From contig JAHBYJ010000002.1 of the NCBI GenBank assembly GCA_019636015.1, positions 248,001-312,000 on the forward strand: a stretch of DNA of 64,000 nt, in the 5' to 3' direction. The notes under the pieces were generated by a model, which did no database searches, had not been told where the DNA came from, and was given only the letters and a program-made list of their open reading frames with translations. Below, piece by piece: positions 26,659 to 36,181 of the stretch (position 1 is the first letter of the stretch; the number at the start of each line of letters is the position of its first letter). Position numbers and translations under genes: made by a program. Origin of the DNA: Parvibaculaceae bacterium (lineage in GTDB: Bacteria > Pseudomonadota > Alphaproteobacteria > Parvibaculales > Parvibaculaceae).

Positions 26659-26678
26659 AGTACGCAAGAGAATAAATA

Positions 26679-27122
26679 ATGCCCAAAACCGCCGGCCGGA
26701 CGCTTCCCGATGTGGACAAGCAGCTTTCCTTCGCGCTCTACGGCGCCGCCAACCGTCTCGTCCGCATGCACAAGCCGTTTCTCGACCCGCTAGGGCTCAC
26801 CTTCCCTCAGTACCTCGTGATGCTGGAGCTCCTCGGTTCCGGCCCACGCTCCGTCGGCGAGCTGGGAGCGAAGCTCGGCATGGATACCGGGACGATCACG
26901 CCGCTGGTAAAGCGCCTGGAACAGAACGGCCTCGTATCCCGCCGACGCGACGCCCAGGACGAGCGGCGGGTATTCGTCGCTCTCACGCCTTCCGGCGAAG
27001 CCATGCGCGAGCGAATCCGGGTCGTGCCGGACCGGATCATGACTGCCTGCCAGATTCCCGAAGACAGGGCCGACGAACTGCGCGACGTTTTGAACGGTAT
27101 CGGCCGTTCGGAGGACGACTGA
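26679..27122 (+). CDS. MarR-family regulator (OhrR-like, without the N-terminal redox Cys)
   Basis: A protein of 147 aa. The N-terminus VDKQLSFALYGAANRLVR aligns by eye with OhrR (xDxQLCFALY), but the peroxide-sensing Cys position is Ser17. The wing contains DRRVF-like residues (DAQDERRVFVALT) and the recognition helix is GMDTGTITPLVKRLEQNGLV. A Cys remains at 124. MarR dimers bind palindromes such as that at 26637-26658 and release on ligand binding or oxidation. Divergent nitroreductase is the likely target; autoregulation is expected. Confidence 0.9.
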   Translation: MPKTAGRTLPDVDKQLSFALYGAANRLVRMHKPFLDPLGLTFPQYLVMLELLGSGPRSVGELGAKLGMDTGTITPLVKRLEQNGLVSRRRDAQDERRVFVALTPSGEAMRERIRVVPDRIMTACQIPEDRADELRDVLNGIGRSEDD

Positions 27123-27153
27123 GAGCCTTGCCCTTCCCTCTGTCGCCTGATAA

Positions 27154-27175
27154 CAATTGAACAGTTGTTCAATTG
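27154..27175. promoter_or_regulatory. ArsR/SmtB-type operator
   Basis: Inverted repeat with perfect 10-bp arms (CAATTGAACA and TGTTCAATTG) separated by GT, 11 bases before the ArsR ATG at 27187. The TTGAACA-type half-sites match the general form of operators of metal-sensing ArsR/SmtB repressors. Confidence 0.8.
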
Positions 27176-27186
27176 ATGAGGTTGGC

Positions 27187-27534
27187 ATGAGCGCCGCCCC
27201 GAAAACCGCTGCCAACCCCGTTCCGCGGCCGCCCGCCCCCGCCCTTCGCGAGGACAAGACCTTCGAGCTTGCCGACATGTTCAAAATGCTCGGCGACCCG
27301 AGCCGCTTGCGCATCGTGATCGCAACGCTGGAAGGGCCGGTGGCGGTGAGCGACATCGCCGATCGGCTCGGCCTCTCGCTCTCGCTGGTGAGCCATCATC
27401 TGCGGCTCCTGCGCGCGGCGCGGCTCGTGACCGCCGACCGGCGCGGCAAGCAGATTTTCTACCGGATACACGACCAGCATGTGGCGCATGTCATCTCCGA
27501 CATGATCGCCCATGTGAACGAGGACGCGGAATGA
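27187..27534 (+). CDS. ArsR/SmtB-family metal-responsive regulator
   Basis: A winged-helix repressor of 115 aa from ATG 27187 (GAGG upstream). The core reads ELADMFKMLGDPSRLRIV, then VSDIADRLGLSLSLVSHHLRLLRAARLV (recognition helix) and RRGKQIFYRIHDQHV. His residues in the last helix (HDQHVAHVISDMIAHV) suit the alpha-5 zinc site of SmtB/CzrA-type sensors. The gene overlaps the CDF transporter by 4 bases and has an operator just upstream, so it should repress its own efflux operon until metal, probably Zn2+, binds. Confidence 0.93.
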   Translation: MSAAPKTAANPVPRPPAPALREDKTFELADMFKMLGDPSRLRIVIATLEGPVAVSDIADRLGLSLSLVSHHLRLLRAARLVTADRRGKQIFYRIHDQHVAHVISDMIAHVNEDAE

Positions 27535-28478
27535 GCGCGCATCGGCATCATCATTCGCACGATCATGGCCACGCGCATGGGCCTCACACGCATGGCCAAC
27601 ACTCACATGAGATGGGCAATGAGAAGCGTGTGATGTTCGCCATGTGGCTGACCGGCGGCTTCATGGTGATCGAAGCGGTGGGCGGCGTCATTTCCGGCTC
27701 GCTGGCGCTGATCGCCGATGCCGGCCACATGCTGACCGATACGGGCGCGCTCTTCCTCGCCTTCATTGCGACGCGGCTAGCGAAACGCCCGGCCGACGGC
27801 GCGCGCTCCTATGGCTACGCGCGGGCCGAAATCCTCGCCGCCTTCACCAACGGCCTCGTGATGATCGGCGTCGTTGCATGGATTCTCTTCGAGGCAGTGA
27901 GCCGCATTCTCTCGCCCTCGCCCGTGATGGGACTGCCGATGCTCGTCATCGCGGTCGCCGGCCTCCTCATCAACATCGTCGCGTTCAAGCTGCTCCATGG
28001 CGGCGAACAGACGCTCAACATGCGCGGCGCCATGGTGCATGTGCTGGGCGACATGCTCGGCTCCGTCGCCGCCATCGTTGCCGCCCTCATCATCATGGGA
28101 ACGGGCTACACCATCGCGGACCCTGTTCTCTCCGTCGTCGTCGCGCTCCTCATCCTGCGGAGCGCCGTTGCCATCGTCCGCGAAAGTGCGCACATACTCA
28201 TGGAAGGCGCGCCCGAAGGTGCGGAAGGCGAACGGATTGCGGAAGACCTCATCGCGCATGTGGAGGGCCTTACCGACGTTCACCACGTTCACGTCTGGTC
28301 GCTCGGCTCGAACAGGGCGGTCGCGACGCTCCATGCTCGCCTCGCGCCCGGAACGGAACCGCCGGCCGCCCTGGGCGCGATCAAGCTCCGCCTGCAAGAA
28401 CAGTTCGGCATCGGCCACGCCACCGTTCAGATCGAGGAAGAGAACTGCCCGGATCATGCGCCCGGACACGCCCACTGA
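27531..28478 (+). CDS. Cation diffusion facilitator metal-efflux protein (CzcD/ZitB-like)
   Basis: A protein of 315 aa. The N-terminus is very His-rich (about ten His in the first 27 residues), followed by six membrane helices. Helix 2 carries the metal-site pair in LIADAGHMLTDTGAL and helix 5 the second in HVLGDMLGSVAAI, as in H-D/H-D zinc CDFs. A cytoplasmic ferredoxin-like domain follows, with VEGLTDVHHVHVWSLG. It exports Zn2+ (perhaps Cd2+ or Co2+) with proton exchange. It is coupled to the ArsR gene by an ATGA overlap. Confidence 0.95.
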   Translation: MSAHRHHHSHDHGHAHGPHTHGQHSHEMGNEKRVMFAMWLTGGFMVIEAVGGVISGSLALIADAGHMLTDTGALFLAFIATRLAKRPADGARSYGYARAEILAAFTNGLVMIGVVAWILFEAVSRILSPSPVMGLPMLVIAVAGLLINIVAFKLLHGGEQTLNMRGAMVHVLGDMLGSVAAIVAALIIMGTGYTIADPVLSVVVALLILRSAVAIVRESAHILMEGAPEGAEGERIAEDLIAHVEGLTDVHHVHVWSLGSNRAVATLHARLAPGTEPPAALGAIKLRLQEQFGIGHATVQIEEENCPDHAPGHAH

Positions 28479-28551
28479 CCGCCCTCGTAAATATTCCGCC
28501 GCTTCATGCTGCAATGCGGTATAATCCCGCCATAGCGTGAAGGGGCCTTCC

Positions 28552-29283
28552 ATGACTGATACCGGCGGCTATTGGAATGACGGCGCGGGGCACGAGCCCG
28601 GCTGGCTTTCCTATCTCGGCGAACTGCGCATTTTTGCGGAACTCGGCACGCTGGCGCCGGCCATTCCCGCCCTGCTCTCGGCTCCGCGCGGCGATGGCCA
28701 TGGGGTGCTGGTCCTGCCCGGTGTGCTGACAGGCGATGAATCGACCGTCGTGATCCGCCGCTACCTGGAGGAACTGGGCTATGCCGCCCATCCCTGGAAG
28801 CAGGGCCATAACTGGGGCCCGAGCCGCGAACTGCATGAAAAACTCCGTACACGGCTGAAAGAACTCTACGAACGCTATGGCCGCCGCATCAGCATTGTCG
28901 GCTGGAGCCTCGGCGGGATTTTTGCGCGGGAACTTGCGCGGGAGTTTCCCTTCGCCGTGCGCCAGGTGGTGACGCTTGGCAGCCCCTTCGGCTCCGACAT
29001 TGCCGTCGATGGCAGCCGCAAGCCGGAAGCGGCCGCGCGCCGCCGCCTGCCCCCGCCGGTACCCTGCACTTCGATATATTCGAGAAGCGACGGCATCGTG
29101 TCCTGGGAGGCTTGCCGCGAACTCCCCTCATCGCGCACCGACAATATCGAGGTGCCGGCGACCCATATCGGCATGGGCTTCAACCCGCTCGTGCTCTGGG
29201 CCATCGCCGACCGGCTGGCGCAAACCGAAGCCGACTGGTCCCCCTTCGACCGCTCCGGCTGGCACGGGATGGTTTACGGCTGA
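28552..29283 (+). CDS. Alpha/beta hydrolase (lipase/esterase-like)
   Basis: A protein of 243 aa from ATG 28552; AAGGGG lies upstream, and a GTG at 28537 would place this site inside the gene. GVLVLPGVLTGDEST forms the first strand and oxyanion loop, GWSLGG the nucleophile elbow (Ser near residue 113), IYSRSDGIVSW the acid region and VPATHIGMGFNP the His region. The pattern resembles triacylglycerol-lipase or PGAP1-like hydrolases. Substrate unknown; no operon partner is obvious. Confidence 0.83.
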   Translation: MTDTGGYWNDGAGHEPGWLSYLGELRIFAELGTLAPAIPALLSAPRGDGHGVLVLPGVLTGDESTVVIRRYLEELGYAAHPWKQGHNWGPSRELHEKLRTRLKELYERYGRRISIVGWSLGGIFARELAREFPFAVRQVVTLGSPFGSDIAVDGSRKPEAAARRRLPPPVPCTSIYSRSDGIVSWEACRELPSSRTDNIEVPATHIGMGFNPLVLWAIADRLAQTEADWSPFDRSGWHGMVYG

Positions 29284-29307
29284 ACTTTTTGCACTTTGCT
29301 CTCCGTG

Positions 29308-29440
29308 TTCGTCACCCCCGGGCTTGACCCGGGGGTCTAGAGCGACACACTCAGCGTCAGACAAAAAGAAGAGTCTTCGTGAAGGAGACGCCGCCTTTCG
29401 GCGGCTACTGGATTGCCGGGTCAGGCCCGGCAATGACAGT
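29308..29440. repeat. Intergenic palindromic repeat, copy 1
   Basis: A 133-bp unit starting TTCGTCACCCCCGGGCTTGA and ending with CCGGGTCAGGCCCGGCAATG followed by ACAG. Each end holds a near-palindrome (CCCCCGGGCTTGACCCGGGGG; CCGGGTCAGGCCCGG). The same unit, in shorter form, recurs at 29914-30006. Such CCGGGCTTGACCCGG elements are scattered between genes in many alphaproteobacteria. The two copies flank the globin gene. Confidence 0.85.
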
Positions 29441-29458
29441 AAGCAAGGGGAAACGCAA

Positions 29459-29896
29459 ATGAGCCTCACGGACCGTCAGAAGCAGACCGTCGAACTTTCG
29501 ATCGAGCGTGTGGCAGAGCTGGAAGGCGATCCGGCGGAGAAGGTCTATGCGCGGCTCTTCGCCGAACAGCCGGAGATGGAACCGCTTTTTGTGCTCGACA
29601 GGGATGGCAGCGCCAAGGGGCATATGCTCGCGGAAGCGCTCGACTGCGTCTTCGATCTTCTGGGACCCCGCGCTTATGCGCCGACGCTGATCCAGAGCGA
29701 GCTCACCAACCATTCGGGCTTTGGCGTACCTCCCGCCGTCTTCGCGACATTCTTCCGTGTCGTGAGGGATTGCTTCCGCGATATCCTGGGGGACGAGTGG
29801 GACGACGCAACGGATACCGCTTGGGCCGCCCTTCTCGCCGATATCGACACCTTCGTCGCGGAGCAGGCCGCGAAATACGGGATGGAAGTGGGTTAA
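29459..29896 (+). CDS. Globin-like heme protein
   Basis: A single-domain globin of 145 aa from ATG 29459 (AAGGGG upstream). The helical pattern fits the bacterial globin fold; the F-helix proximal His is most likely His85 in ELTNHSGFGV, followed by VFATFFRVVRDCFRDILGDEW in the G helix. The distal pocket is hard to assign (GHMLAEALD). Such proteins bind O2 or NO or act as sensors or detoxifiers. It is a lone gene bracketed by two copies of an intergenic repeat. Confidence 0.75.
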   Translation: MSLTDRQKQTVELSIERVAELEGDPAEKVYARLFAEQPEMEPLFVLDRDGSAKGHMLAEALDCVFDLLGPRAYAPTLIQSELTNHSGFGVPPAVFATFFRVVRDCFRDILGDEWDDATDTAWAALLADIDTFVAEQAAKYGMEVG

Positions 29897-29913
29897 GGGA
29901 TTTCATTCCCACA

Positions 29914-30006
29914 CTCGTCACCCCCGGGCTTGACCCGAGGGTCCAGAGCGACAAACGGCAGCGCAAGCGGCTCCTGGATGCCCGGGTCAAGCCCGGACAT
30001 GACAGG
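29914..30006. repeat. Intergenic palindromic repeat, copy 2
   Basis: A 93-bp unit starting CTCGTCACCCCCGGGCTTGA and ending with the CCGGGTCAAGCCCGG palindrome and ATGACAGG. It shares both end modules with the copy at 29308-29440 in the same orientation but has a shorter, different middle. Confidence 0.85.
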
Positions 30007-30020
30007 GTTGAATTGTTGGT

Positions 30021-30716
30021 TCAAGCAGCCTCTCCTACCCTCACACCTGCAATCCGCGCCGCTTCCTCGAAGCCAATGCGCGGGCTTGAGAGCACCGGCG
30101 CGGCGAGCGCACCGGCAAGCGGGATCGCCGGCGCCATCGAGGCCTGCGCCAGAACCAGCACATCGACCTCGCGCGCCGCCTCGCCCAGCCGCGCGGCGAT
30201 GCCTGCGTGATAATCGCCGAGACGACCTGCACGAAAGGCGGACCAGACATCGTCGAACAGAAACTCGCGAACGGAAACATCGCGCCGCACCCGCGCCGCC
30301 GAACTCTCGATCAGCGCGCGCGTGGGCGCGAGCGTCGCGCCGAGCGCGGCGCAGATGCCGATGCGGGCGCCCATGCGCACCGCGCGGTCGGCCATCGGCC
30401 GGTCGATCCGCATGACCGGGATTTCCGCCTCGCGCGCGGCCTTCTCCGCCTCGCCGCCAAGCGTCGAGCAGGTGCAGACGACGACGCGCGCCCCGCCTTC
30501 CGCCAGCGCCAGCAGCGCCTCCTGCGTGTCGAGCGAAATGGCGGGCGTCACGCGGCCCGTCTTCTCCGTCGCGGCGAGAAGGTCCTCGCGCACGGCATGA
30601 TGAAGCCTGAGGCCCGGCGCAAGCTCGTCACGCAGGCGCTCGAAGGTTTCGATATGGAGCGCCGCCGTATGCAGAAAGGCGATGGCAGCGCCGTGTGGAG
30701 CAAATGATGGAGGCAT
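30021..30716 (-). CDS. Aspartate/glutamate racemase superfamily protein
   Basis: A protein of 231 aa from ATG 30716 (GGAGAGG upstream). The first catalytic-Cys region is VVVCTCSTLGG near residue 80. The second Cys expected in the C-terminal half is missing: the equivalent loop reads VLAQASMAP. True racemases need both Cys as a general acid/base pair, so this may be a single-Cys member acting on another 2-oxo or malonate-type acid, or not a racemase at all. It starts 82 bases downstream of ilvC, beyond a terminator. Confidence 0.8.
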   Translation of the reverse strand: MPPSFAPHGAAIAFLHTAALHIETFERLRDELAPGLRLHHAVREDLLAATEKTGRVTPAISLDTQEALLALAEGGARVVVCTCSTLGGEAEKAAREAEIPVMRIDRPMADRAVRMGARIGICAALGATLAPTRALIESSAARVRRDVSVREFLFDDVWSAFRAGRLGDYHAGIAARLGEAAREVDVLVLAQASMAPAIPLAGALAAPVLSSPRIGFEEAARIAGVRVGEAA

Positions 30717-30729
30717 GAGACCTCTCCAA

Positions 30730-30766
30730 AAGAGAAAGGCCCCCCGCGCGATCTGCGCGGAGGGCC
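30730..30766 (-). terminator. Rho-independent terminator of the ilvBNC genes
   Basis: On the minus strand a 12-bp GC stem (GGCCCTCCGCGC with GCGCGGGGGGCC, one G-U pair) and a 5-base loop are followed by TTTCTCTTTT. It sits 31 bases after the ilvC stop. Confidence 0.85.
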
Positions 30767-30797
30767 CAACATGTAAGGGGCTGTTCGCGTGATCGCG

Positions 30798-32368
<1,571 letters not shown>

Positions 32369-32438
32369 GCGCGTCTCTGTAGTGGGTATGGGGTCCGGGG
32401 GGAAGCGATTTCTGGGGTCTGCCGCCCCTTCCGGGCCG

Positions 32439-34196
32439 TCAGACCAGCATCTTCCCCTCTTCCGAGACGCTCGCCCCTTCGGGGTCGTCGCCCAGGATCA
32501 TCTCGTTATGGGCGGCGCCCGACGGGATCATCGGGTAGCAATTCTCGAACTGGTCGACCCGGCAGTCGAAAATGACCGGGCCCGGCGTGTCGATCATCTT
32601 CTGGATCGCCGCATCGAGTTCGGAGGGCTTCGAGGCCCGGATGCCCGTCGCGCCATAGGCCTCGGCGAGCTTCACAAAATCGGGCAACGAGTCCGAATAG
32701 GAATGCGAATAGCGGCCCTCATGGAGCAATTCCTGCCACTGGCGGACCATACCCATATATTCATTGTTCAGGATGAAGATCTTGACCGGCAGCATGAACT
32801 GCACAGCCGTGGACATCTCCTGGATGTTCATCAGGATCGAGGCTTCGCCAGCGATGTCGACGACCAGCGCCTTCGGATGCGCGATCTGCGCGCCGATGGC
32901 GGCCGGCAACCCGTAACCCATCGTGCCGAGGCCGCCCGACGTCATCCAGCGGTTCGGCTCGTCGAAATGGAAGTGCTGCGCCGCCCACATCTGATGCTGG
33001 CCGACTTCCGTGGTGATGAAGGTCTCGCGGCCCTTCGTCATTTCGAAAAGGCGCTGGATCGCCTGTTGCGGCTTGATGACCTCGTCATTCGTCTTGAAGG
33101 CGAGCGACTTGCGGCCACGCCACAGATCGATCTGTTTCCACCAGTCGGCCAGCGCCGCCTTGTCCGGACGCCGCGCCTTCGACTTCCAGATGCGCAGCAT
33201 GTCTTCAAGCACATGGGCGCAATCGCCGATGATGCCGACATCGGCGCGGACGTTCTTGTTGATCGACGAGGCATCGATATCGACATGGATCTTCTTCGAA
33301 TGCGGCGAGAAGGCGTCGAGACGGCCCGTCACGCGATCGTCGAAGCGCGCGCCGATATTGATGAGCACGTCGCAATCATGCATGGCGTTGTTGGCTTCGT
33401 AGGTGCCATGCATGCCGAGCATGCCGAGCCACTGCTTGTCGGAAGCCGGATAGGCGCCGAGGCCCATCAGCGTCGAGGTGATGGGATAGCCCGTCAGCCG
33501 CACGAATTCGCGCAGCAACTGGCTTGCAACCGGACCCGAATTGATGACGCCGCCGCCCGTGTAGAAGATCGGCTTCTTGGCATTGGCGATGAGATCGACC
33601 GCTTCCTTGATCTTCTCGATATCGCCCTTCACGACCGGACGATAGGTGCGGTGCGTGATGTGGGGCGAGACGGTGTATTCCGCCTTCTGGAACTGGACGT
33701 CCTTCGGAATGTCGATGACGACGGGGCCGGGCCTGCCATGCGTCGCGACATAAAAGGCCTCGTGCATGACGCGCGCAAGCTCCGGCGCGGACTTCACCAG
33801 CCAGTTGTGCTTCGTACAATGACGCGTGATGCCGACCGTGTCGGCTTCCTGGAAGGCATCCGAACCGATGAGATGGGTGGCAACCTGCCCCGTCAGGCAG
33901 ACGAGCGGGATCGAATCCATCAGCGCGTCCGTGAGGCCGGTGATCGCGTTGGTCGCCCCGGGGCCGGAGGTGACGAGAACGACGCCGGGCTTGCCCGTCG
34001 AGCGTGCATAGCCCTCCGCGGCATGAACCGCGCCCTGCTCGTGGCGGACGAGGATGTGGCGGATCTTGTTCTGCTGGAACAGCGCGTCATAGATGGGCAG
34101 CACCGCGCCGCCGGGATAACCGAAAATCGTATCCACGCCCTGATCGACCAGCGCCTTGATGACGATTTCCGCGCCTGTCAGTTCCTGAGCCGCCAT
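32439..34196 (-). CDS. ilvB: Acetolactate synthase large (catalytic) subunit
   Basis: A thiamine-diphosphate enzyme of 585 aa. The catalytic Glu is in LVRHEQGAVHAAEGYAR, the N-terminal GYPGGAVLPIYDAL is typical, and the ThDP/Mg site lies in the C-terminal half (IAGEASILMNIQEMSTA followed by ILNNEYMGMVRQWQEL). It joins two pyruvates, or pyruvate and 2-oxobutyrate, as the first common step in branched-chain amino acid synthesis. A promoter-like pair is found about 105 bases upstream. I saw no Ile/Val/Leu-rich leader peptide in the gap. Confidence 0.97.
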   Translation of the reverse strand: MAAQELTGAEIVIKALVDQGVDTIFGYPGGAVLPIYDALFQQNKIRHILVRHEQGAVHAAEGYARSTGKPGVVLVTSGPGATNAITGLTDALMDSIPLVCLTGQVATHLIGSDAFQEADTVGITRHCTKHNWLVKSAPELARVMHEAFYVATHGRPGPVVIDIPKDVQFQKAEYTVSPHITHRTYRPVVKGDIEKIKEAVDLIANAKKPIFYTGGGVINSGPVASQLLREFVRLTGYPITSTLMGLGAYPASDKQWLGMLGMHGTYEANNAMHDCDVLINIGARFDDRVTGRLDAFSPHSKKIHVDIDASSINKNVRADVGIIGDCAHVLEDMLRIWKSKARRPDKAALADWWKQIDLWRGRKSLAFKTNDEVIKPQQAIQRLFEMTKGRETFITTEVGQHQMWAAQHFHFDEPNRWMTSGGLGTMGYGLPAAIGAQIAHPKALVVDIAGEASILMNIQEMSTAVQFMLPVKIFILNNEYMGMVRQWQELLHEGRYSHSYSDSLPDFVKLAEAYGATGIRASKPSELDAAIQKMIDTPGPVIFDCRVDQFENCYPMIPSGAAHNEMILGDDPEGASVSEEGKMLV

Positions 34197-34301
34197 TGTT
34201 CCGGTCCTTCTTCGCCCCTCAGGGGCAAAAACAACAAGGCGGCCCCGCGCGAGAGCCGGTTTCCCGGGCCTTTTCCGCGCATCGCCGCCGAAAGCGCGCG
34301 C

Positions 34302-34330
34302 AACCTAGCCGCGCCTCAGAACCGGGTCAA
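34302..34330 (-). promoter_or_regulatory. Putative promoter of ilvBNC
   Basis: On the minus strand TTGACC (complement of 34325-34330) and TAGGTT (complement of 34302-34307) are 17 bases apart, with the alpha-type GCTAGGTT extension. It overlaps the last codons of miaA and would give a leader of about 100 bases. Confidence 0.5.
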
Positions 34331-35266
34331 CCCCAAATCGTCAATAAACGAAAAGATTTCCCCGTTAAGACTTTCCGAATCTTGCGTTAAGAAGGCCTTC
34401 CACGCAATCATCTGCGTCCTGAACCAGGTTTCCTGCCGTTTCGCATAGGCCCGGCTCTCGCTTTTCCCGGCCTCGACGGCCTCCTCGCGGGACATCTCTC
34501 CCTCGAGATGCCGGATGAGCGGGCGGAGCCCCAGCGCCTTCATGGCAGGGAGCGAAGGTGCGAGCCCGAAGCCGGCCATCGCCCGCGCTTCCTCAAGCGC
34601 CCCCTCCTCCATCATGAGGTCGAAGCGCCTGCCGATCCTCTCGCGCAGCCAGTCTCGCTCCGGCGTGAGCACGAGCTTCCCGAAACGGCCAGTGACGAGC
34701 GGCGCCAGCGGCTCCTGCTGCCAGGCGGAAAGCGGCCGCCCCGTGGCGCGAAACACTTCGATCCCCCGTGCGATCCGCTGCTTGTCGGAAGGACGAATGG
34801 CGGCGGCAAGCGCGGGGTCGGCCTCCGCCAGCAGCGCATGGGCATGCGGCCCCGCCTCCGCCACCTCGGCGCGCACCGCCTCGCGGATATCCGCCGGTAT
34901 CTGCGGCACCGGCGCGAGCCCTTCGGTCAGCGCCCGAAAATAGAGCCCCGTCCCGCCCACCACGATGGGCACGGCGCCGCGGCCCGCGATCTCGCTCATG
35001 ACGCGCGCGGCAAGCACCGCCCAGCGCCCGGCTGACAAGGGCTCCGCCGCCCCCGTCACGCCATAGAGATGGTGCGGAACCCGCGCCTCATCCTCCCGGG
35101 ATGGCCGCGCGGTGATGATCCGCATCTCGCGGTAGACCTGCATCGAATCCGCATTGACCACCTCGCCACCCAGCCGCTCGGCAAGCGTAAGCGCCAGCGC
35201 CGACTTGCCGCTGGCGGTCGGCCCTGCAATAAGGACGGCACGTTCGATATGGATGGGATCGGTCAA
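34316..35266 (-). CDS. miaA: tRNA dimethylallyltransferase MiaA
   Basis: An enzyme of 316 aa. The P-loop is IAGPTASGKSALAL; DSMQVYREM binds the prenyl donor and VVGGTGLYFRALTEGL is the next conserved block. It adds dimethylallyl to A37 of tRNAs reading UNN codons. No ATG lies before the P-loop in a sensible place; the TTG at 35266, with GAG eight bases upstream, gives a normal-length protein (a TTG at 35287 is the alternative). It is divergent from serB with only 31 bases between starts. Confidence 0.94.
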   Translation of the reverse strand: MTDPIHIERAVLIAGPTASGKSALALTLAERLGGEVVNADSMQVYREMRIITARPSREDEARVPHHLYGVTGAAEPLSAGRWAVLAARVMSEIAGRGAVPIVVGGTGLYFRALTEGLAPVPQIPADIREAVRAEVAEAGPHAHALLAEADPALAAAIRPSDKQRIARGIEVFRATGRPLSAWQQEPLAPLVTGRFGKLVLTPERDWLRERIGRRFDLMMEEGALEEARAMAGFGLAPSLPAMKALGLRPLIRHLEGEMSREEAVEAGKSESRAYAKRQETWFRTQMIAWKAFLTQDSESLNGEIFSFIDDLGLTRF

Positions 35267-35297
35267 CTGGGTCTCATTCGCTCTCAAGGCACTCGCA

Positions 35298-36179
35298 ATG
35301 ACACATGTCCTGACCCTGATAGGCAACAAAGCAACGCCGCTGGCAAGTGCGCATGTGGAGGCAGCGCGTGCCGCCCTGCCCGGCTCCGGCGCGGCAGACT
35401 GGCTCCACGAGGCAATGGCCTGCGACATTCCTTTCGAGGGCGATGCGAAAGCCGCTGAAGCAGCCGCCCGCGCGGCGCTCAAGGGCGCGACGATCGACCT
35501 TGCTGTGCAGCCCGCCGAAGGGCGCCGCAAGAAGCTCCTCGTCGCCGACATGGATTCGACGATCATCGAGCAGGAATGTATCGACGAGCTCGCCGCCGAA
35601 TTCGGCATCGGGCCGCAGATCGCCGAAATCACCGAGCGTGCCATGCGCGGCGAAATCGAGTTCGAGCCGGCGCTGCGCGAGCGCGTGGGCCTGTTGAAGG
35701 GCCTGCCGCTGGAGGCGCTGGAGAAAGTTTACCGCGAACGCATCACCGTGATGCCGGGCGCGAAGGCGCTCACCGCCACCATGCGCGCCGATGGCCATGC
35801 CTGCGCGCTTGTCTCGGGCGGCTTCACCTTCTTCACCGAGCGCGTCGCCCATGCCGTCGGCTTCAACACCAATCAGGCAAACCGTCTCGTCTTTGCCGAC
35901 AACAAGCTGACAGGCGGCGTGGCCGAACCGATCCTCGGGCGGCAGGCAAAGCTCGATGCGCTCATCCATCTGCGCGAGGAACTCGGCTTGAAGCCGCATG
36001 AAACGCTCGCCGTCGGCGATGGCGCGAACGACCTTGCGATGATCGGCGAAGCCGGCCTCGGCGTTGCCTATCACGCGAAGCCCGTGGTGGCTGAAGCCGC
36101 CGCCGCGCGGATCGACCATGGCGATCTGACGGCGCTGCTCTATCTGCAGGGATACCGCGAGGACGAAATCCGGGGCTGA
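35298..36179 (+). CDS. serB: Phosphoserine phosphatase SerB
   Basis: A HAD-superfamily enzyme of 293 aa from ATG 35298. The nucleophile motif DMDSTIIEQECIDELA lies near residue 90, motif II is LVSGGFTFF and motif IV VGDGANDLAMI. The first 80 residues form the small N-terminal domain of proteobacterial SerB. It dephosphorylates phosphoserine in the last step of serine synthesis. It is divergent from miaA and convergent with the Do protease gene, with stops 2 bases apart. Confidence 0.95.
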   Translation: MTHVLTLIGNKATPLASAHVEAARAALPGSGAADWLHEAMACDIPFEGDAKAAEAAARAALKGATIDLAVQPAEGRRKKLLVADMDSTIIEQECIDELAAEFGIGPQIAEITERAMRGEIEFEPALRERVGLLKGLPLEALEKVYRERITVMPGAKALTATMRADGHACALVSGGFTFFTERVAHAVGFNTNQANRLVFADNKLTGGVAEPILGRQAKLDALIHLREELGLKPHETLAVGDGANDLAMIGEAGLGVAYHAKPVVAEAAAARIDHGDLTALLYLQGYREDEIRG

Positions 36180-36181
36180 GG

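Noticed and set aside
29308..30006. CRISPR or insertion-sequence ends around the globin gene
   Set aside because: There are only two unequal copies, no regular spacers, no transposase and no target-site duplication seen.
34197..34315. Leader-peptide attenuator for ilvB
   Set aside because: No short ORF rich in Ile, Val or Leu and no terminator/antiterminator pair was found; only a 5-bp hairpin near the ribosome site is present.
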